Assembly: GCA_023252215.1 (NCBI GenBank)
Contig: JAHEXG010000007.1
Coordinates: 1 to 42,635, forward strand
Direction of reading: 5' to 3'
Length of the DNA: 42,635 nt
Source: Candidatus Altarchaeales archaeon
Lineage (GTDB): Archaea; Altiarchaeota; Altiarchaeia; IMC4; QMZM01
Below the pieces are notes generated by a model. The model had not been told where the DNA came from. It saw only the letters and a list, made by a program, of their open reading frames with translations, and ran no database searches. Both the position numbers and the translations under genes were made by a program. Shown one piece after another: positions 36,204-42,635 of the stretch (position 1 is the first letter of the stretch; each line of letters begins with the position of its first letter).

Positions 36204-36914
36204 CTACTTTTCCATTGCCTTCTTTTTTAGTTCCTGCGGCATCTTCTCTATCGCGTAGCGTAGTGCGGTCCGGGGCATCTCTTTTTTGTTTGCGATGATA
36301 TAGGAATATACTTCTTTCTGGTGCGCCTTGCTCGCTTCCTTTAGCATCCAGCCGTAGCCTTTCTGCACCAAGTCGTCCGGATCTTTCAGCAATATGTCCG
36401 ATATCTCAAAGACGTCTTTCAGGAAAAGACCCCTGCGCGCAGGCAGGATCAACGAAACTGCGGACGCCCGCCTCATCCATCTGTTCTTTGTCTTCGACCA
36501 ACGCTTTAGGTTTTTTACGTAGTAGGGGAATTTTTCCACAAAGGTTCCTATCGTGTGGTTGCATAGTGTGTCGCAGGCGGCCCAGTTGCTGACGTATTTT
36601 TCCACCCAGGACTCGAAGACCGGGTAGTCGGATGGCGCGTATTTATCGTGTAGGTAATAAGACCAGTTGCAGGCGATGAACGATTCCTCCATGTAGCCGG
36701 AGGACAGCAGTTCCTCGCAGAGCGCGAATATCTCTTTCTTTTCTTTGTCCTTTATTTGGGCGAAGTATTTTTTCCCTATCTTTGAGACGGCCGCGGTCTT
36801 TACGCCGTAGAGCTTGACCTCTTCTTTGAAGAAGCGCTTGCCGCTTTCCCTCGTCAGATCATCGGCGTTATCTTTTAGCTCGTCCCTTATTTCGGAGATT
36901 ATCTTCGTCGCCAT
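36204..36914 (-). CDS. DNA alkylation repair (AlkD-like) HEAT-repeat protein
   Basis: AQIKDKEKKEIFALCEELLSSGYMEESFIACNWSYYL, SNWAACDTLCNHTIG, KNRWMRRASAVSLI, QKGYGWMLKEASKAHQKEV. Confidence 0.87.
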   Translation of the reverse strand: MATKIISEIRDELKDNADDLTRESGKRFFKEEVKLYGVKTAAVSKIGKKYFAQIKDKEKKEIFALCEELLSSGYMEESFIACNWSYYLHDKYAPSDYPVFESWVEKYVSNWAACDTLCNHTIGTFVEKFPYYVKNLKRWSKTKNRWMRRASAVSLILPARRGLFLKDVFEISDILLKDPDDLVQKGYGWMLKEASKAHQKEVYSYIIANKKEMPRTALRYAIEKMPQELKKKAMEK

Positions 36915-36929
36915 GTTATGCCATTGGCA

Positions 36930-37964
36930 TCAAAGGATCTCTTTTATCCTCGCGTTCTTTTTCACAAGCTCCTTTAGCAGGTCTGTTTTCTCTTTATCGT
37001 CTTTCGTGAGGAGGGGCTCCAGATGCTCTATCTGCGTGACTGTCCGGTACGTGTCCGTGGGCACGAGGAACATTGGTATCTGCGCGTGGACCGCTTTCGT
37101 TATCAGGTTCGCGTGAGGCATGCGGCCGTTCGTTAGCAGTATGCAGGACGATGCAGTCTCTATTGCCGCAAGTATCATGTCGCTTCGGTCGCCGCTTGTT
37201 ATCACCATCTTTCCTTCGCTCTTGAACGCGGTGTTCGAGAGGGCCGCGTTCTCGGCCATGTCTCCGACGAATACGCTTTTTATGGTCTTCTCCAGGCCCG
37301 CGTTTCCTGTGAGGTTCTTTACTATGATGTGGTCTAAGAGGTGCTTTGCCTTATAGTATGAGAGTTCTTTTGCCCTTGGAATTATTCCAAGGACGTTGAT
37401 TTTTTCTTTCTTTAGCTGCGCAAGATACGTCTTTTTGAACGATTCGACGTCGGCCGCTTTGTTTATAATGACGCCTGCGAACTTTACCCCGCTTGCGTCC
37501 AGGTATTTTTTCATGAAGAATATGTCGTCTAGCACGTCGTATTCTTCGCCGTCTACCACAAGCGCCAAAGATCCGCCCACGTGCTTTGTAACTGATACTG
37601 CGTCCAGCAGGACTGATGCTCCGTGCCACATCTCGCTTCCGCCCTCGATTATGAGCGCATCCTTTCCTTTGCCTGCTTTGGCGCACATGTCCGATAGTTT
37701 CTTTCCGATTGTTTTTTCATCGTATGCGTATTTTATTTTGGAGTGGTCGAATCCGAGGGTCATGTCTTCCGCTTTCTCGGAGAGGTTGAACGATGCGGCC
37801 ATGAATCCTGCGTCAAGGTCCCATATCTTTTTTCCGCCGTAAACAAGGCGGTCGCCGAACGGCTTTAGGTAACCGCATTTTTTCCCGGATGCTTTTATGA
37901 GGCCTGTTATTATGCAGGTCTTTCCCGCGCTTTTGTTCGTCGATGCTACTACGATCTTTTTCAT
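36930..37964 (-). CDS. Phosphotransacetylase N-terminal-like protein (BioD-like P-loop plus DRTGG domain)
   Basis: VVASTNKSAGKTCIITGL P-loop, LIIEGGSEMWHG, C-terminal MVITSGDRSDMILAAIETASSCILLTNG DRTGG-like region; no Pta catalytic domain attached. Confidence 0.82.
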   Translation of the reverse strand: MKKIVVASTNKSAGKTCIITGLIKASGKKCGYLKPFGDRLVYGGKKIWDLDAGFMAASFNLSEKAEDMTLGFDHSKIKYAYDEKTIGKKLSDMCAKAGKGKDALIIEGGSEMWHGASVLLDAVSVTKHVGGSLALVVDGEEYDVLDDIFFMKKYLDASGVKFAGVIINKAADVESFKKTYLAQLKKEKINVLGIIPRAKELSYYKAKHLLDHIIVKNLTGNAGLEKTIKSVFVGDMAENAALSNTAFKSEGKMVITSGDRSDMILAAIETASSCILLTNGRMPHANLITKAVHAQIPMFLVPTDTYRTVTQIEHLEPLLTKDDKEKTDLLKELVKKNARIKEIL

Positions 37965-40102
37965 TTTTTAACCTCCTTGCTTTTAGCGAGCAGTATCCTT
38001 ACGTCGAGTGCCAGCGCCCCTTTGTTTTCGTCATAGACGACGAGGGGATTCACTTCTATATCCGTTATGTCGTCGTGCCTTACAAGGATCGTGCCGAGTT
38101 TGGCTAACGTATCTATTACTGCGCTTACGTCTTTGCGGCTTGAGCCCCTGACGCCTGCCAGGAGTTTGGAGGATCGGGTCTCGTTTATCATATCCAGTAT
38201 CTCCTGTTTTGCCATTGGGTATGAGCGGAAGGATACGTCGTTCATGACTTCCACGTATATGCCTCCCAAGCCGTACATGACCACCGGGCCGAAGGATTTG
38301 TCTCTTATCGCGCCGGCTATTACTTCCGCGTCTTTTGTTAGCTTTGCTAACATCTCCGATACCTGCACGCCTTCGATATGCGCGTCTGGCTTGTATTTTT
38401 TTGCGTTGAACATGATGGCCTGGTAAGCGTCCATTAGTTCGTTCTCGTTCTCCAGATTTACTATGACGCCTCCGGCATCGCTTTTATGTATTATGTCCCT
38501 GGAGACTATTTTGAGCACGACGGGATAGCCGATCTTTTCTGCGCATTTTACCGCGTCTTCTATGGTCGCAGCTATGTAGTTTCTGGGAACGCGTATTCCC
38601 GCCGCCGCCATGACCGCCTCGCCTTCGTATGGCATGAGGAACTGTCTTCCGTCATCCAGGGCCTTTTTTATCACCGATTCTATCGCTTTATCGTCTATCT
38701 TTATCTTCTGTGGGTCGGTTGATTCCACTGCGTATTTCGTGTTCCTGTAGCTGGCGTAGAGCGCGCCCATGCATGAAACGGATTCGTAGACGTCAGAGAA
38801 TGCGGGGATGTTTGCATCCTTTAGTTCTTTTATGCATTCTTCGATGCGGGCTCCTCCGAAGAACGAGAATACTACGGGCTTATCCGGCCTAGCTTCCAGG
38901 TACGTCTTCTTTATCATTTCGGAGATCTTTCCTGCGTCGAAGAACGCGGTCTCGCAGCCAAGGCAGATTATGGAGTGTATGTCCTTGTTCTGGAGCGCGG
39001 CCTCTATCGCCGTCTTATAGTTTTCGAGCGTTGCCTGTCCCGTCAAATCTACCGGGTTTTTCATCGACCCGAATGCCGGCACTACCGGAGCGAATATTTT
39101 TTTCAGAGTTTCCTGGTCGTCGAACAGGTTCACGGAGTATTTTTCGCATGCGTCTGCTGCCATCACGCCCATGCCTCCTCCGTTGGTTAATATGACCGTG
39201 TTCTCGCCGTTCGGCTGCCGGGTCTCTGAGATGTATTTGCACCAGTCGAGAGCTTCCTGTATGCTCTCCGCGCGTATGACTCCGCACTGCTTCATTATGT
39301 CCGAGAACACGTTGTCTGCGCCTGCTAGTGCGCCTGTGTGCGATGCTGCTGCAATTGCGCCCCGCCTGGAGCGCCCGGCTTTTATGACTATGACGGGTTT
39401 CTTTTTCGCGGCTTTGCGCAGGAGGGAAACAAGCCTTTCGCCCTGTTTTATGCCTTCGATGTACATCATGATTATCTTTGTCTCCGGATCGTCTATGAGG
39501 TATTCGAGCAGGTCGGATTCGTCTATGTCGGATTTGTTGCCCAGGGAGAACATGCTTGACAGGCCTAGTTTGTCCACTGCGGTCCTGCCCATCAGGGATA
39601 TTCCAAGCGCCCCGCTCTGGGTTATGATTGCTACGTCTCCGGGTAGAACGTCTCTTGTTCCGAATGTTGCGTTGAATGATGCTTTTGCGCCGTACATTCC
39701 GAAGATGTTTGGGCCGATTATGCGCATCCCGTGTTCCCTGGCATAGGAGACTATCTTTTTTTCTGATTCGACGTCTCCGATTTCAGAGAAGCCGGAGGAT
39801 ATTACTAGCGAGAATTTAACGCCTTTGTCTGCGCAGGATCTGACTGCTTCATAGACGGATTTTGCAGGGATGGTTATGACTGCGACGTCTATGTCTTCTT
39901 TTACGTCTGCGACGCTCTTGTATGCGCTGATCCCCAGTATTTCCCCGCCTTCCGGATTGATCGGGTATACGTTCCCTCCGTAACCGCATGCGAGTATGTT
40001 CTCGACTATCTTGTAGCCGATCTTTTCGGGATTATGCGAGGCTCCGATAACGGCCACTGTGCGTGGTTCGAAGAGGTATTTTATGTCTGGTTTTCCGGTC
40101 AT
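37961..40102 (-). CDS. Acetate--CoA ligase (ADP-forming), fused alpha+beta subunits
   Basis: VAVIGASHNPEKIGYKI CoA-binding domain, ASHTGALAGADNVF phospho-His motif, C-terminal ATP-grasp (GYPVVLKIVSRDIIHKSDAGGVIVNL). Confidence 0.93.
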   Translation of the reverse strand: MTGKPDIKYLFEPRTVAVIGASHNPEKIGYKIVENILACGYGGNVYPINPEGGEILGISAYKSVADVKEDIDVAVITIPAKSVYEAVRSCADKGVKFSLVISSGFSEIGDVESEKKIVSYAREHGMRIIGPNIFGMYGAKASFNATFGTRDVLPGDVAIITQSGALGISLMGRTAVDKLGLSSMFSLGNKSDIDESDLLEYLIDDPETKIIMMYIEGIKQGERLVSLLRKAAKKKPVIVIKAGRSRRGAIAAASHTGALAGADNVFSDIMKQCGVIRAESIQEALDWCKYISETRQPNGENTVILTNGGGMGVMAADACEKYSVNLFDDQETLKKIFAPVVPAFGSMKNPVDLTGQATLENYKTAIEAALQNKDIHSIICLGCETAFFDAGKISEMIKKTYLEARPDKPVVFSFFGGARIEECIKELKDANIPAFSDVYESVSCMGALYASYRNTKYAVESTDPQKIKIDDKAIESVIKKALDDGRQFLMPYEGEAVMAAAGIRVPRNYIAATIEDAVKCAEKIGYPVVLKIVSRDIIHKSDAGGVIVNLENENELMDAYQAIMFNAKKYKPDAHIEGVQVSEMLAKLTKDAEVIAGAIRDKSFGPVVMYGLGGIYVEVMNDVSFRSYPMAKQEILDMINETRSSKLLAGVRGSSRKDVSAVIDTLAKLGTILVRHDDITDIEVNPLVVYDENKGALALDVRILLAKSKEVKK

Positions 40103-42000
40103 TGTGTCCTCCTGAATAACAGAGCGTATTCGTGCATGTCTTCTCCGGATATTTTTTTCTGTTCGTAGCCCGATTCTTTGAATAGGTCTATCATCGGCCT
40201 GTTGTCCGAGAGGACTTCTGCCGTGAAACCCATGAGTCCTTTTCTTTTGCCTGCGTATGTCAGGTGTTTTAGCAGTTCGGTTCCCACTCCTTTGTGCTGG
40301 TATGCGTCTTTCACTACGAAGCCTATGTCTCCCATGTGCGTTTTCTGGTTAATATTATATTGGCCTATGCCTATAAGTTCTTCTTTTTCTTCATCCTCGG
40401 TTAAAGCAAGCAGGATCATCTGTTGGTCGTAGTCTATTACTGTGTAGGCCTGTAAACGGTCGTGCGGCATGTCTTTTCTTGCCGATGCGAATCTGCGGTA
40501 TATCGTGTCGTCTGTCAGTGAATAAAAGAATTCTTTGAGAAGGGATTCGTCGCTTATGCGTACCGGGCGTATCCTTATGCGCAGGCCGGACCGGGTTGTG
40601 CGGAATGTTTCAAGGTCTTCGGGGTAGGCGCCTTTTTTGCCTGGCATGTATGCCTGGTCGCAGTATATCAGGTTGAGCCTTTTTGCTTCGTCTATGAGCC
40701 ATCCGCGGAATCTGGGGTGAGCTATCCCTATCAGTTCCATCGCTCTTTCGCGGACGTTCTTTGCGTGCAGATAGGCTATGCCGTATTCTGTGACCACGTA
40801 GTGTACGTCTCCCCGGTTTAGCGTTACTCCTGCGCCTTCTGCAAGGAAGGGCGTGATCCTTGACGTTTTGCCGTTGTCTGCTGTTGATTCCATGACCAGT
40901 ATGGTTTTTCCGTTCTTTGCATGTACTGCGCCGCGCATAAAATTCGCCTGTCCGCCGATGCCTCCGTAAAAGGTCTTGCCCACTGATTCCTCCGTGGCCT
41001 GGCCTGTGAGGTCTATTCCGAGGGCGCTGTTTATGGCCGTCATGTTATCGTGCCGGGCTATTACAAGGGGGTTGTTTGTGTAGTCTATGGCTTTGAGTTC
41101 TATTTTTTTGTTGTCGTCTATGTATTTGTAGGTTTCTTTGCTTCCCATGCAGAATGATGCTATCGTCTTTTTGGGGTTCAGCGTCTTTTTGCTATTGTCG
41201 GCTGCGCCTTTTTTGATGAGGGATACCAGTCCGTCTGACAGTAGTTCAGTGTGTATGCCCAGGTTCTTCTTGCCCGCAAGGCCCATAATCGCGGAATTGA
41301 TCAGTCCTCCGTATCCGGCTTGGATGGTTTCGCCGTCGCGGACGAGCCTTGACAGATAGCCCCGTATCTTTTTTACGGCTTCTTTGTCCGCGGGCGCTTT
41401 GTATTCTAGAAGGGGCTCGTCATATGGTATCAGGTAGTCTACGTCTTTTATGTGTATGAATCCGTCGCCGTGCGTCCTGGGCATGTATCTGTTTATCTGG
41501 GCTATGATCAGAGGCGAGGTTTGCACTGCGGCCTTCACTATGTCTACGCTTACGCCGAGGCTCATGTATCCGTTCTTGTCCGGGGGCGCAAGCTGTATGA
41601 GTGAGACGTCAAGCGGGATAAGGCCTTTGTGGAACATGCCGGGAACGTCTGAAAGAGATACTGGGGTATAGTCTGCGAGGCCTTTGTTCACGGCGTCTCT
41701 GACGTTTTTTCCTATGAAAAAGGAGTTGTGCCTGAAATTGTCCCGTAATCTCTCGTCTGCGTATGGTACGTCTCCAAGCGCCCAGGTCTGGAATACTTCG
41801 GCGTCCCTGATGGCCGCAGGATCGGCCTTGACGTATTTGATGAGGGTTTTTAGCAGGTGCTGCGGCTGGCCGCATCCTGAGCCTATGAATATGCTGTCTC
41901 CCCGGTGGATGTGCCGGAACGCTGTTTCTTCTGGCGCGTATTTTTCCGGGTATTTTTTCCTGGCCTGTGCCGGGGCGGTTTCTTTGTCTGCGGCTGGCAT
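40099..42000 (-). CDS. Acetyl-CoA hydrolase/CoA-transferase family protein fused to C-terminal GNAT acetyltransferase
   Basis: CoA-transferase motifs (SIFIGSGCGQPQHLL, GIGGQANFMRGAVHAKNGKTILVMEST, HYVVTEYGIAYLHAKNVRERA); GNAT motif GDIGFVVKDAYQHKGVGTELLKHL. Confidence 0.92.
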   Translation of the reverse strand: MPAADKETAPAQARKKYPEKYAPEETAFRHIHRGDSIFIGSGCGQPQHLLKTLIKYVKADPAAIRDAEVFQTWALGDVPYADERLRDNFRHNSFFIGKNVRDAVNKGLADYTPVSLSDVPGMFHKGLIPLDVSLIQLAPPDKNGYMSLGVSVDIVKAAVQTSPLIIAQINRYMPRTHGDGFIHIKDVDYLIPYDEPLLEYKAPADKEAVKKIRGYLSRLVRDGETIQAGYGGLINSAIMGLAGKKNLGIHTELLSDGLVSLIKKGAADNSKKTLNPKKTIASFCMGSKETYKYIDDNKKIELKAIDYTNNPLVIARHDNMTAINSALGIDLTGQATEESVGKTFYGGIGGQANFMRGAVHAKNGKTILVMESTADNGKTSRITPFLAEGAGVTLNRGDVHYVVTEYGIAYLHAKNVRERAMELIGIAHPRFRGWLIDEAKRLNLIYCDQAYMPGKKGAYPEDLETFRTTRSGLRIRIRPVRISDESLLKEFFYSLTDDTIYRRFASARKDMPHDRLQAYTVIDYDQQMILLALTEDEEKEELIGIGQYNINQKTHMGDIGFVVKDAYQHKGVGTELLKHLTYAGKRKGLMGFTAEVLSDNRPMIDLFKESGYEQKKISGEDMHEYALLFRRTQ

Positions 42001-42002
42001 CG

Positions 42003-42317
42003 TTATTTTTTCACCTCTCCTTTAAGCCATTCGAAGAAATCCTTGTTGGACGATGCCTGGATCTTGGCTATGCATGGGATCTTGTAGGGGTGTATCTTTT
42101 TTACTTCGTCCTCCAGTGATTTGGTTTTCTCGTCCAGGGTCTTTGCCAGCAGGACGTATTCGGACCCTTCCGTGATCTTTCCCTCCCAGCGGTACATGCT
42201 CTCTATTGGGAATATGTTTGCGGAGGCTATCAGCCGTTTTTCAAGCAGGTGCTTTGCTATCCTCCTTGCTTCTTTCTTTGACGGGTTGGTGATGTAGACG
42301 AAGAAAACGTCGCCCAT
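42003..42317 (-). CDS. cutA: CutA-like divalent cation tolerance protein
   Basis: VYITNPSKKEARRIAKHLLEKRLIASANIFPIESMYRWEGKITEGSEYVLLAKT...VKKIHPYKIPCI. Confidence 0.93.
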   Translation of the reverse strand: MGDVFFVYITNPSKKEARRIAKHLLEKRLIASANIFPIESMYRWEGKITEGSEYVLLAKTLDEKTKSLEDEVKKIHPYKIPCIAKIQASSNKDFFEWLKGEVKK

Positions 42318-42357
42318 GATAGTTAGTACGAATAAAAGGTTAAAATCAAAAAAATAG

Positions 42358-42585
42358 TCAGAGGTATATCAGCAGCGCTATTGCCCCGTGCAGAAGGGCC
42401 AGGGTTATCGAAAGATATGCCATCCGGGTATGCCAGTTTAGAGGGAAGCGCCGGATTCCTCTCATAGTCAGAAATGCTATTGTGGCAGTTACAAAAAAAC
42501 AAAAAAAGGTAAAAACCCCTCCGTAGACTATCAGGGGTATCCCGAGTATTCTCTGGGTGACAAATGCGGCTATCTCGTTTACCAT
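42358..42585 (-). CDS. Small membrane protein (75 aa, 2 predicted TM helices)
   Basis: Two hydrophobic helices; second has His pair WHTRMAYLSITLALLHG. Confidence 0.5.
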   Translation of the reverse strand: MVNEIAAFVTQRILGIPLIVYGGVFTFFCFFVTATIAFLTMRGIRRFPLNWHTRMAYLSITLALLHGAIALLIYL

Positions 42586-42635
42586 CTTGCGGGTTACTGG
42601 ACTCTCACCGTTCCTTTCATGGACGGGTGTATGCC

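Noticed and set aside
1-42635. CRISPR array, rRNA genes, integron integrase, transposase
   Set aside because: No regularly spaced direct repeats, no rRNA signatures, and no tyrosine recombinase or transposase ORF was recognised in the supplied ORFs.

Overview
This 42.6 kb window is probably archaeal: AbrB/PIN modules, an ADP-forming acetyl-CoA synthetase, MNT/HEPN pairs, and a HyfBCEFGI-type complex. The exact lineage cannot be fixed from sequence alone; the gene content looks DPANN-like. From left to right it contains: the 3' end of trpF; a vapBC-like pair; trpB and trpA; an aconitase-family large subunit; an MNT/HEPN pair; a secreted protein with about 17 two-Cys repeats; a 1507-aa secreted protein carrying both an M4 metalloprotease and a C1 papain-like domain; a second MNT/HEPN pair; a radical SAM/DUF4130 pair; an FG-GAP protein; another radical SAM protein; an ArsB/SLC13-type permease; a hyfBCEFGI-like operon; a low-GC accessory island; a second hyfBCEF set; SOD; AlkD-like protein; and a CoA/acetate metabolism cluster (Pta N-terminal-like, ADP-forming ACS, CoA-transferase-GNAT, CutA). 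Two observations stand out. (1) The accessory island (about 26.8-30.35 kb) splits the two hyf-like clusters. It carries two 85-nt imperfect palindromes with attC-like architecture: R''/R' boxes, L''/L' arms, one unpaired A in each L'' arm, and identical spacer geometry. They bracket a restriction-modification module, which suggests integron-type gene cassettes (a CALIN) in an archaeal chromosome. (2) The HyfG-like subunit lacks both CxxC NiFe-ligand motifs, and the HyfI/NuoB-like subunit has lost all four canonical [4Fe-4S] cysteines. This Ehr-like complex therefore has no recognisable redox centre in the subunits encoded here, and its whole membrane arm is duplicated in tandem.
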